A program made the position numbers and the translations under genes. From NCBI GenBank assembly GCA_002492335.1, contig DKYD01000014.1, positions 1 to 14,393 of the forward strand: DNA of 14,393 bases, in the 5' to 3' direction. Of this stretch, positions 1 through 8,400 are shown piece by piece. Position 1 is the first letter of the stretch, and each line of letters starts with the position of its first letter. Origin of the DNA: Lachnospiraceae bacterium UBA7109 (lineage in GTDB: Bacteria > Bacillota > Clostridia > Lachnospirales > Lachnospiraceae). Under the pieces are notes generated by a model, which saw only the letters and a program-made list of their open reading frames with translations, was not told the DNA's origin and did no database searches.

Positions 1-199
1 AGGCAAAACGGCAGATTTTGATAATTTCACAGATGCAGCACAGGTAAACGATTATGCGAAGGAAGCAATGAAGTGGGCAGTCGGAACCGGAATCATTACC
101 GGAAAAGATAATGGAACAAGACTTGACCCGCAGGGAAATGCATCCCGTGCAGAATGTGCGATTATTATCCAGAGGTTTTTAGAAAAATATGAAAAATAG
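1..199 (+). CDS. C-terminal end of an SLH-domain surface protein (5' end outside window)
   Basis: The frame is open from base 2 and ends at TAG 197-199, giving 65 residues with no start in the window. They form the last SLH module: a DAAQVNDYAKEAM helix, WAVGTGIITG, then SRAE, which is the TRAE-like motif of SLH modules, and a final IIIQRFLEKYEK. SLH modules bind secondary cell-wall polysaccharide in Gram-positive bacteria, so the complete protein is presumably secreted and wall-attached. Over the last 62 residues it differs from the end of the next gene (402-4877) at only three positions, while the DNA differs at about 20 mostly silent sites. This indicates paralogues kept similar by selection on the protein. 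The modules upstream of this one are unknown. A hairpin terminator follows directly. Confidence 0.9.
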   Translation, partial: GKTADFDNFTDAAQVNDYAKEAMKWAVGTGIITGKDNGTRLDPQGNASRAECAIIIQRFLEKYEK

Positions 200-217
200 G
201 CAGAGTCCTGTATTTGA

Positions 218-252
218 AAAAGGGGTCGGTTCATTTTTGAACTGGCTCTTTT
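218..252 (+). terminator. Rho-independent terminator after the first gene
   Basis: An 11-bp stem (223-233 with 238-248, including three G-T wobbles) closes a TTTT loop. It is extended by A-T pairs from the flanking A and T runs, and TTTT follows at 249-252. It lies 18 bases after the TAG stop, as expected for an intrinsic terminator. It suggests that the gene at 402 has its own transcript. Confidence 0.85.
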
Positions 253-280
253 CGAATTTTAATATACAAAATTAAATAGG

Positions 281-341
281 AAAATATTGTAAAAAATTAA
301 GAAAAATACAAATATACTTGAAGATAAAATTTTGTTATACT
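281..341 (+). promoter_or_regulatory. Promoter of the 402-4877 gene, extended -10 type, with conserved upstream block
   Basis: TATACT at 336-341 is preceded by TG one base away (TGTTATACT), an extended -10 element. No good TTGACA box sits 16-18 bases upstream, which extended -10 promoters tolerate. An alternative reading is TTGAAG at 318-323 with TATAAA at 341-346 and a 17-base spacer. The whole block aligns without gaps to 13621-13681, upstream of the fourth gene, with 47 of 61 bases identical. That includes GAAAAATACA at 301-310, which is identical and equally spaced from the -10. The A-rich part could be an UP element or a regulator site. The rest of the 200-401 intergenic stretch is AT-rich with nothing else recognisable. 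Confidence 0.6.
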
Positions 342-401
342 ATAAATTAGGGTAATTTCGAATTATGGATTATCAAAATTTATAAAAACAGGAGGTTCTA
401 G

Positions 402-3400
402 ATGGAAGAGACAAAAGAACTAGTAACAGGATTCAGACGCAGGTTTTCAAAAGCTCTGGCATTTATTATGGCAGTATGCATGATATGTACATGCATTCCA
501 CAGACTGCCAGAGCAGCGTCTGAACCAGCGGCAGCAGAAGACATTAAACTACAGGCAGAGGGACGGACATTTGTTCATCCGGGAATGCTGCACACAGCTG
601 AGAGCTTCGCTATGATGAAGGCAAATGTAGAAGGGGAGGTTCAGCCGGCATACGATACGTGGAACAGTTTGAAGAGTAATGGATTTTCTGCGGCTGACTG
701 GCAGGGACGTCCGCTGGAAACAGTAGTAAGAGGTGGAACTGGTGATAATGTTGCTCAGTTTTATATTGATATCCGCAGGGCATATCAGACAGCTCTGGTG
801 TGGAAAATCGGCGGAAGTGAAAGCCATGGTGAGGCGGCATGCCGTATCCTGAATAAGTGGACGAGCACAATGACGGCGTTACAGGGCAATGCCGACCGGT
901 TCCTTGCGGCAGGTATTCATGGATACGAGCTGGCAAATGCAGCGGAAATTATGAGAGACTATCCCGGCTTTGATAAAGAAGGTATGGATAAGCTTCTTCT
1001 TGACGTCTTTTATCCGATGAATGATGATTTCCTGAGAAATCATAATACGGCACATTTTGGGAATTACTGGGCGAACTGGGATCTGTGTAATATCGCTTCC
1101 ATGATGGCCATCGGTATTTTTACAGACAGGGCAGATATTTATGAACAGGCGGTAGATTATTATAAGACGGGAATCGGAATGGGATCGCTCTATAATGCTA
1201 TGCCTTATGTTTATGAAGAAGGACTTGCTCAGTGGCAGGAGTCGGGAAGAGACCAGGGACATACGACACTTGGAATTGCTCTGTGCGGACCAATCTGTGA
1301 AATGGCATGGAATCAGGGAGACGACCTGTATAGTCTTTCAGATAACCGATTCTTAAAGGGAGCAGAATATGTTGCAAAATATAACAACATGGAGGATGTT
1401 CCATATGAGCCATATGAGCGATATGCCGGACAGACTGGAAAATCTGAGTGGGGCGATGTTATTTCAAATGCCGGTCGCCCGGCGATGCGTCCGATATATT
1501 CGCTTGTCTATAATCACTATGTGAACCGTATGGGACTTGAAGCGCCAAACATTGAAAAAGCGTTAAAAGCAGAGGACGGTTCCTGGAAACTGGAACTTGA
1601 GTCATCCAAGATGGATGAAATGGGTTGGCAGACACTGACGTTTGCCGGAACGGGCAAGCGGACAGAAGCGAAGAAAACACAGGGTGTATTTGCGGACGGC
1701 GTATACCGGATTCGTTCTGTACGTACGAATAAAACACTTGTGGCAGATGAGGAAGGAACACTGTCATCAGCAAGAAGGGGAATGACACGTTCCGAATGGT
1801 GGAGATTTGAAAATACTGGCGATGGAGAATATACGATTACGAATACGGTTACAGGTCAGGTACTCCAGACAGGCGATGAGACTTATTCAAATGGTACACA
1901 TTTTGCAACAGGACAGGAAACGGGGGCGCTGAACCAGCGGTTTGCGATTGTCCCGAATGACACAGGAGATTATCGTATTATTTCTTCCATCAATGACTTT
2001 GCAGTAGATGTTTATAATGGACAAGGTGAAGATACGACCCCTGTTATCCAGTGGAAATATAATGGTGGAAGTGGTCAGAAATGGCTGATCGAGACAAAGG
2101 CGGATGCAAAGAAGACAGATACGTGGACGCAGGCAGATTTTACCTTTGATGATGAGGCGACAGGTTTCTCCTGTGAGACTGCAAAAGCACAGGGGACTTA
2201 TACACTGACAGACAGCTTCAGTGCGGAAAACGGAAAGGCGTTGTATCTGGATGGATCAGCCGGACAGTACCTTACAATTACGGATAAAGATGGAGGAAGC
2301 CTGCTGACGGGAGCGAAAGAGCTTACCATTTCATTTGAAGCAAAAGCAGATCGTACGGACACGAACTGGGCATTTTATGCTGCACCGGATGCAAATGCTC
2401 AGACACTTCAGAAGGAAAAATATATCGGAGTTATGCTGAATAACGGCAAGGTAACGGCAGAGCGTTATAATAATAATGGAAGTCGTCCGGAAAATGTCAA
2501 TGCGGAAGCGGGAAGTGACTGGGTGAGAGTAGATGTAGTCATGAATCCGGCTGCAACAGAACTGTATATCAATGGTGAGAAAGTATCGGTTGTAAACGGT
2601 GGATATGCACTGAATGACATTTTAGGAGATTCCAGTATTATTCAGATCGGAAAAGCAAACTGGGGAGACGGCGAATATTACAAAGGTTGGATCGATAACC
2701 TGAGTATCCGTACAGTTGCCATGAGTGAGGAAGATGTAAAGAGCCTGGCAGCAGGGGAAGAAATTAAGGAACCGGTTTATGAAGAAATATTGGCACAGTT
2801 TGACTTTGATGATGAAACAGACGGTTTTAGAAGTGAGAATGCAAAGGCAGAAGGCAGTCATACCTTACAGGACAGTCACCACAGACAGGCTGGAAAAGCG
2901 CTGTATCTGGATGGCTCAGCAGGACAGTATCTTACGGTAACAGACATCAATGGGAACAGTCTTCTGACAGGCACAGATGAGCTTACGATTTCTTTTGAAT
3001 CAAAGCCGGATAGAAATGATACAAACTGGCTGTTCTATGCGGCGCCGGATGAAGCCAGGCAGAACTGGCAGAAAGAGCGCTATATTGGTATTATGCAGAA
3101 TACCGGAACAATAACAGCAGAACGTTATCTTAATAATGGCGCACGTCCGCAGAATCCATCTTATAATGCAGGAAGTGACTGGGTACACGTGGATGTTGTA
3201 CTTCGTACGGACAAGACAGAAATATATGTAAACGGAGTAAAGCAGGCAGAAGCAGCAAGTAATTATGCTCTTAGCGATATTCTTGGAGACAACAGCATTT
3301 TACAGATTGGTAAGGCGAACTGGAACACCGGGGAGTTTTACAAAGGCTGGATGGATAACCTGACAATCCGCAACTATGCTATGAATACAGGTGAGATCAA

Positions 3401-4877
3401 AGAAGAAGCAGATAAATTCCTGAATCTTCCGAATATTCCGGAAGTACTCGCAGATTTTAACTTTGATGCAGACGGAAGTTATTTTGACGGAGGCAATGCA
3501 AAAGCAGTCGGTATATATACATTGGAAGACCACGGTACAGGAAAAGCATTGCGGTTAAATGGAAACAACCAGTTCCTGACTGTGACGGATAAAAATGATA
3601 AGAGCCTTCTGACAGGAATCGATGAAATGACAGTATCCTATCAGATCAAGCCAGAGAACAGTAAGACGAACTGGGGATTCTTTGCAGCGCCGAATACGGA
3701 CGAACAGAAATACCAGAAAGAGCATTATGTAGGAATTGCAGACATCAGCGGAACGACAAGTGCAGAACGCTATAATAATAATGGGGCAAGACCGGCAGTG
3801 GCAAGAGCTGAAACCGGATATGACGGCTGGTATTATGTAACAGTAGTATATACGGAAGATGCTACGAGTCTTTATATCAATGGAGAAAGAGTATCAGAAG
3901 AAGCAAGCACATATGCGCTTACAGATATCCTGGGAGAGAACAGTATCCTTTATATAGGTAAGTCTACATGGGTAAATGGTGAGTATGCAACTGCTCTGAT
4001 TGATAATTATAAAATCGTAAGCAAAGCTTTGACGGCAGAAGAAGTAAAAGCAGAAGCAGCGAAGTATGTAGAAAAAGATCCGGAACCGGTAGAAGCAGAC
4101 AAGACAGCGCTTAAAGCAGCAATTGATGTAAAAGTGGATGCAGAAGATACATACACAGCAGAGAGCTGGAAGGTATACAAAGACGCTCTCTCAGCAGCAA
4201 ATACGGCATATAATAAGAAAGATGCAACACAGGCAGAAGTAGACGTGGCAGCAAAGGCATTGACAGATGCGACAGCAAAACTGGCAAAGAAACCGCAGGA
4301 GCCAAAGCGTCCGTTTGTAGATGTAGACAGGGAGACAGGCAGCTGGTATTACGATGCGGTATATTATAATTACGACAGAGAAATTATGAACGGTGTGAAT
4401 CCGACACACTTTGAGCCATTGTCTAATCTTGCAAGAGCGCAGTTTGCGGTTATTCTGCACAATATGGAAGGGAAACCGGCTGTATCTTACGAGCCGAAGT
4501 TCAAGGACGTAGAAGATGAGCAGTGGTATACAGATGCGATCCTGTGGGCAAGCAGCAAAGGAATTGTAACCGGATACACAGACGGAAGTGAGAGATTTGG
4601 ATGGGGCGACAAGATCCTGCGTGAGCAGATGGCAGTGATGATGTACCGCTATGCAAAGAATTTTAAGAAGTATGATACAAATGAAGCGGCAGACTTTGAG
4701 AATTTCACAGATGCAGCACAGGTAAGCGACTATGCAAAAGAAGCAATGAAATGGGCAGTCGGAACCGGAATCATTACCGGAAAAGATAATGGAACCAGAC
4801 TGGATCCACAGGGAAATGCATCAAGGGCAGAGTGTGCGATTATTATCCAGAGATTTCTGGAGAAGTATGAAGAATAA
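402..4877 (+). CDS. SLH-anchored, LamG-containing alginate-lyase-type polysaccharide lyase
   Basis: The start is set by AGGAGG at 390-395, six bases before the ATG. Residues 1-38 form a signal peptide: FRRRFSKA basic end, hydrophobic stretch near 19-33, and cleavage probably after ARA. Residues about 56-395 resemble the alginate lyase (alpha/alpha toroid) family, with the FVHPGMLHTAE entry motif, NHNTAHFGNYWANWD at 213-227, ESGRDQGHTTLG at 280-291 and a late YNHYVNRMGLEAP. N213, H214, R283 and H287 are candidate active-site residues, assigned by position and not proven. A ricin-type beta-trefoil follows (about 430-565, with WWRFE, NQRF and QKWLIE QxW-like sites). Then come three LamG-like modules (577-784, 796-1004, 1013-1222), a FIVAR-like helical segment (1229-1297) and three SLH modules (1303-1490). 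The expected product is a wall-bound lyase acting on a uronic-acid polysaccharide outside the cell; the substrate is unknown. It is paralogous to the next gene. Confidence is high for the architecture and moderate for lyase activity. Confidence 0.88.
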   Translation: MEETKELVTGFRRRFSKALAFIMAVCMICTCIPQTARAASEPAAAEDIKLQAEGRTFVHPGMLHTAESFAMMKANVEGEVQPAYDTWNSLKSNGFSAADWQGRPLETVVRGGTGDNVAQFYIDIRRAYQTALVWKIGGSESHGEAACRILNKWTSTMTALQGNADRFLAAGIHGYELANAAEIMRDYPGFDKEGMDKLLLDVFYPMNDDFLRNHNTAHFGNYWANWDLCNIASMMAIGIFTDRADIYEQAVDYYKTGIGMGSLYNAMPYVYEEGLAQWQESGRDQGHTTLGIALCGPICEMAWNQGDDLYSLSDNRFLKGAEYVAKYNNMEDVPYEPYERYAGQTGKSEWGDVISNAGRPAMRPIYSLVYNHYVNRMGLEAPNIEKALKAEDGSWKLELESSKMDEMGWQTLTFAGTGKRTEAKKTQGVFADGVYRIRSVRTNKTLVADEEGTLSSARRGMTRSEWWRFENTGDGEYTITNTVTGQVLQTGDETYSNGTHFATGQETGALNQRFAIVPNDTGDYRIISSINDFAVDVYNGQGEDTTPVIQWKYNGGSGQKWLIETKADAKKTDTWTQADFTFDDEATGFSCETAKAQGTYTLTDSFSAENGKALYLDGSAGQYLTITDKDGGSLLTGAKELTISFEAKADRTDTNWAFYAAPDANAQTLQKEKYIGVMLNNGKVTAERYNNNGSRPENVNAEAGSDWVRVDVVMNPAATELYINGEKVSVVNGGYALNDILGDSSIIQIGKANWGDGEYYKGWIDNLSIRTVAMSEEDVKSLAAGEEIKEPVYEEILAQFDFDDETDGFRSENAKAEGSHTLQDSHHRQAGKALYLDGSAGQYLTVTDINGNSLLTGTDELTISFESKPDRNDTNWLFYAAPDEARQNWQKERYIGIMQNTGTITAERYLNNGARPQNPSYNAGSDWVHVDVVLRTDKTEIYVNGVKQAEAASNYALSDILGDNSILQIGKANWNTGEFYKGWMDNLTIRNYAMNTGEIKEEADKFLNLPNIPEVLADFNFDADGSYFDGGNAKAVGIYTLEDHGTGKALRLNGNNQFLTVTDKNDKSLLTGIDEMTVSYQIKPENSKTNWGFFAAPNTDEQKYQKEHYVGIADISGTTSAERYNNNGARPAVARAETGYDGWYYVTVVYTEDATSLYINGERVSEEASTYALTDILGENSILYIGKSTWVNGEYATALIDNYKIVSKALTAEEVKAEAAKYVEKDPEPVEADKTALKAAIDVKVDAEDTYTAESWKVYKDALSAANTAYNKKDATQAEVDVAAKALTDATAKLAKKPQEPKRPFVDVDRETGSWYYDAVYYNYDREIMNGVNPTHFEPLSNLARAQFAVILHNMEGKPAVSYEPKFKDVEDEQWYTDAILWASSKGIVTGYTDGSERFGWGDKILREQMAVMMYRYAKNFKKYDTNEAADFENFTDAAQVSDYAKEAMKWAVGTGIITGKDNGTRLDPQGNASRAECAIIIQRFLEKYEE
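2130..4067 (+). repeat. Three tandem LamG-like modules in the 402-4877 protein
   Basis: Three copies of about 208 residues sit at 2130-2753, 2787-3413 and 3438-4067. Each runs DFxFD, GKALYLDG, SLLTG, a TNWxFYAAP core, a YIGIM-like strand, AERYxNNGxRP, LYINGE, YALxDILGxxSI, IGKANW and KGWIDNLxIR. They are concanavalin-like beta-sandwiches of the LamG type, usually glycan- or protein-binding. Copy 3 is the most divergent: it has KSTW for KANW and ATALIDN for KGWIDN. Confidence 0.8.
4308..4874 (+). other. Triple SLH wall-anchoring region
   Basis: Three consecutive SLH modules begin at FVDVDRETGSWYYDAV, FKDVEDEQWYTDAI and FENFTDAAQVSDYAKEA. The TRAE-equivalent positions read ARAQ, LREQ and SRAE. 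A FIVAR-like helical spacer precedes them (residues 1229-1297). By family knowledge such a triplet binds secondary cell-wall polysaccharide, so the catalytic N-terminus would face outward. Confidence 0.85.
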
Positions 4878-4895
4878 TAAAAAATAATTTTAGAT

Positions 4896-4931
4896 AAAAG
4901 AGCTGATTCAGTGATGTGTATCAGCTCTTTT
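4896..4931 (+). terminator. Rho-independent terminator after the 402-4877 gene
   Basis: There is a perfect 12-bp inverted repeat, AAAAGAGCTGAT (4896-4907) with ATCAGCTCTTTT (4920-4931), around a 12-base loop. It begins 18 bases after the TAA stop. The terminator after the third gene (13577-13606) shares the GAGC-GATTCAG left arm and loop and the CTCTTTT end. Confidence 0.9.
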
Positions 4932-4932
4932 A

Positions 4933-4941
4933 TGATATAAT
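4933..4941 (+). promoter_or_regulatory. Candidate extended -10 promoter for the third gene
   Basis: TGATATAAT matches the TGnTATAAT extended -10 consensus exactly, directly after the preceding terminator and about 70 bases before the ATG at 5011. No convincing -35 box is visible; the window 16-18 bases upstream falls in the terminator loop. The A-rich block seen before the second and fourth genes is absent, so regulation may differ. Confidence 0.5.
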
Positions 4942-5010
4942 GGAACCAGAGAAATACCTGTGTTTTGTGGTGTTTGTATTCTTGAAATGTGAAAACGAGG
5001 AGGAAAGAAG

Positions 5011-5385
5011 ATGAGAACCAGAAAAGGAGTGAGGAAAAAGTCCGGACGAAGATTCTCAAAAGCAGTTGCATTTGTTATGGCAATATCTATGGTGTGGACA
5101 TGCGTACCGCAGATTGTATCGGCAGAAACAGAATCGGCAGTGCCGGGACAGAAAGAATCAGTCACAATTCAGTCGGAGCAGTCAGGAGAACAGACATTTG
5201 TGCATCCCGGAATGTTACATACAGCAGAAGCTTTTGAGAAAGCGAAGCAGAATGTGGCTAATCAGGTTCAACCAAATCTGGATACGTGGAATATATTGTT
5301 GAATGATGGATACACAAAAGATGCCGGTTGGGCAAGACCATTACAGACTGTGATAAGAGGAGGAAATGGACAGAATTATGCCTAG
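5011..5385 (+). CDS. N-terminal fragment: signal peptide and start of the lyase domain
   Basis: This is the 124-residue product expected if the TAG is obeyed. It has a basic n-region (MRTRKGVRKKSGRRFSKA), a hydrophobic core near 19-33 and a likely cleavage site VSA-ET after residue 38. A linker follows, then the opening of the lyase domain (TFVHPGMLHTAEAFEKAKQN, WARPLQTVIRGG). The signal peptide is clearly homologous to that of the 402 gene (RRFSKA, AF, then CxPQ). The fragment lacks every candidate catalytic residue and would have no lyase activity. The strong Shine-Dalgarno sequence and the signal peptide support this as the true gene start. Confidence 0.75.
   Translation: MRTRKGVRKKSGRRFSKAVAFVMAISMVWTCVPQIVSAETESAVPGQKESVTIQSEQSGEQTFVHPGMLHTAEAFEKAKQNVANQVQPNLDTWNILLNDGYTKDAGWARPLQTVIRGGNGQNYA
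5383..5385 (+). other. In-frame amber codon replacing a conserved glutamine codon
   Basis: TAG stands where the paralogue has CAG (756-758, Q119). The following bases, TTTTAT, do not resemble a known leaky-stop context. TAG also appears to terminate the first gene (197-199), just before a terminator, so a genome-wide reassignment of TAG to glutamine is unlikely. Confidence 0.85.
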
Positions 5386-5475
5386 TTTTATATAGACATT
5401 ACCCGTGCATACCAGAAAGCACTGGCATGGAAGGTCGGAGATATAGAGGCCTATGGCGAACAGGCATGCTATATT

Positions 5476-8400
5476 TTGAATTCATGGTCTGCCAATATGA
5501 CAGGCATAGCCGGTAATGCGGATCGATATCTGGCAGCAGGTATCTATGGGTATGAGCTTGCGAATGTAGCGGAAATTATGAGAGATTATCCCTCTTTTGA
5601 TAAGGAGTCAATGGATGAGCTTTTGCTAAATGTGTTTTATCCTGTGAATAACTGGTTTCTGAGAAATCATAATGACGCACATTTTGGAAATTACTGGGCG
5701 AACTGGGATTTGTGTAATATCGCATCCATCATGGCAATTGGAATTTTCACTGACCGGGAGGATATTTATAATCAGGCGATCGAATATTATAAATCGGGAA
5801 TCGGCAATGGATTTTTATATAATGCAATGCCGTTTGCTTTTGAGGATGGTATGGTACAGTGGCAGGAATCCTGCCGGGACCAGGGACATTGTACCTTTGG
5901 AGTAGGCCTGTGTGCTGCTATCTGTGAGATGGCATGGAATCAGGGAGATGATCTGTACGGGTTGTCTGATAATCGTTTCCTGAAGGCTGCAGAATATGTG
6001 GCGGCATATAACAATGGGGTGGATGGGCTTCCATATGAATCCTATAAAAGATATTCCGGGCAAAAGGGAACCATTGAATGGTGGGGTGTGTTAAGTGATG
6101 CAGGACGTGGCTCCAACCGTCCGATTTATTCTCTGATTTATAACCATTATGTGAATCGTAAGGGGCTGGAAGCGCCGAATCTGAAAAATGTTCTCTTCCC
6201 AAACGACGGCTATGCGGTAGAAACGAATAACAGAAAAGGAGATGAGCTGGGCTGGGAGACATTGATGTTTTCCAATCTGAGTGAAAGAGTTGAGGACAAG
6301 CCGATCCAGGGATATTTTGCCGATGGAATCTACAGGATTCGCTCTGAATACACCGGAAGATCGCTGGTAGTAAATACGGATGGGAATTTGCTGTCAGCGG
6401 AATCAGGAACAAGAGAAGATGAGTGGTGGAAGCTGGAGAACCTTGGAGACGGTGAGTACATTATTACGAATATGCTCACGAACAAGGTGATGCAGATTAA
6501 TGATAAAAGCTATGCGGAAGGCGCCGTGTTTGGTACCGGGGATGAGACAAAGGAGTTAAACCAGAGATTTGGCTTTGAAAAGAACAGCAACGGCACGTAT
6601 CGGCTGGTTTCTTCTATGACGACTTATGTAGCGGGAATTGCCGGCGACAGTACGGCAGAGGACGCCGCGATTATTCAGTGGAAAATCAATGGAAATACAG
6701 GGCAGAGCTGGATATTGGAACGCAAAAGCGAGTTACTGGCATGTTTTACTTTTGATGATGAAGATACCGGATTTACAGATGGAAATGGTGTGGCACAAGG
6801 AGAACACAGTCTGCAGGAGCATGACGGAGGAAATGCTCTGTATCTGAATGGAACCTCTGACTTCCTGAAAGTATCGGCAGAAGACGGGAGCAGCCTGCTG
6901 ACCGGGGTGAAAGAGCTGACAGTTTCTTTCCAGGCAAAACCAGAAGAAGGTGCGAAATGGATGTTCTATGCTGCGCCAAATGAGGACGTACAGATAGAGC
7001 AGCAGGAAGAATATCTGGGTATCACACAAAATAACGATGGCACGGTGAGTGCTAAGCGGTATAAGAATCAGGGCGAGAAACCGGCAGATGCAAGTGCGGC
7101 AGCAGAGGCAGGAGAAGACGGCTGGTATCATGTGACTGTCGTTTACACAGAAAATGAAACCATTCTTTATGTGAATGGAGAAGAAAAAGTAAGACAGCCC
7201 AGCGAATATCCATTGACAGATATTCTTGGCGATAACAGTATTCTTTATATAGGAAAAGCGAACTGTGGAGACGGAGAATATTATAAGGGACTTATTGATA
7301 ACTATACGATATACGGACGGGCATTGAGTCCGGAAGAAGTGAAAGCAGAAGCTGTCAAGTATATAGAAGTACCGGATATTCTGGCAGATTTTACTTTTGA
7401 CGATAAGGAGACTGGCTTCACCAATGGGTATGGTGTGGCAAGCGGAGGCTATACTCTGAAAAAGCATGGGAAAGGAAATGCATTGTACCTGGATGGTATT
7501 GCAAACTGCCTGCAGGTAGAGACGATATACGGAACCAGTTTGCTGAGTAATGTAAAAGAGATGTCGGTGTCCTTCCAGGCGAAACCTGAGGGCGGTACTA
7601 ACTGGGTGTTCTATGCAGCGCCGAATGAGAATACGCAGGCATTTCAATATGAAAATTATCTGGGTATTATGCAGAGTACGGACGGGACAGCGACAGCCCA
7701 GCGGTACAAGAACCAGGGTGCGAGACCGGCAGACACGGCGGCTGCGGCAAAAGCAGATGATGATGGCTGGTATGATGTGACTGTTGTCTATACAGAGAAC
7801 GAAACAATTCTTTATGTTGATGGAAAAGAAGCTGCAAGACAGTCCAGTCAATATCCGCTTGAAGATATTCTTGGAGAAGACAGTGTTCTGTATATAGGAA
7901 AAGCAAACTGGGGAAAAGAAGAATATTACAAAGGGCTGATTGATAATTATACGATTTATGGATATGCATTGACGCCAGAAGAAATCCAGAGATCTATCCT
8001 GCAGTCTAAAACAGAACTTATTGATCCGTCAGAGTCAGTCAGATACACGGAGGAAACATGGCCGGCATATGCGGAGGCGCTTGAAAATGCGAAAGAAGTG
8101 CTGTCGGACAGCGAAGCGACACTGGAAAGATTAAGCGCGGCGGCGGATGCGTTAGATGAGGCCAGGGCAGGATTAAAGCGGCCGGAAATACTGGCAGATT
8201 TTACCTTTGATGATGAAGAGAGTGGTTTTACAAACGGGTACAGCGTTGCAGCCGGTTCGTATAGCTTACAGGATCATGGGGAAGGAAAAGCATTATATCT
8301 GGACGGAACCTCAGACTTTCTGGAAGTAACCGTAAAGGATGGAAGCAGCCTTTTGACGGATGCAAAGGAATTAACAATTTCTTTACAGGCGAAACCTGAA

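Noticed and set aside
256..274. AATTTT / AAAATT inverted repeat before the 402 gene
   Set aside because: It is short, made only of A and T in AT-rich DNA, and explained by composition.
462..500. Lipoprotein signal in the 402 protein (Cys-rich VCMICTC stretch)
   Set aside because: The residues before these cysteines do not fit a lipobox (no Gly, Ala or Ser at -1), and a normal ARA cleavage site follows.
5383..5385. Pyrrolysine insertion or genome-wide TAG recoding
   Set aside because: The position is an ordinary glutamine in the paralogue, no pyrrolysine-type element is evident downstream, and TAG ends the first gene immediately before a terminator.
5476..5499. TTG 5476 or ATG 5497 as a genuine restart after the amber codon
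   Set aside because: Neither has a Shine-Dalgarno sequence, both fall inside the conserved lyase domain, and the product would lack a signal peptide.
5328..5516. Small + strand open frame bridging the amber codon in another frame
   Set aside because: It is an out-of-frame shadow of the lyase domain; homology to the 402 gene follows the main frame on both sides of the stop, so there is no frameshift.
6733..7851. Long minus-strand open frame (372 codons) opposite the LamG modules of gene 3
   Set aside because: Its protein is rich in Cys, His, Ile and Phe without domain logic, it lacks a ribosome binding site, and it mirrors a repeated, clearly coding + strand. Similar shadows lie opposite other LamG copies.
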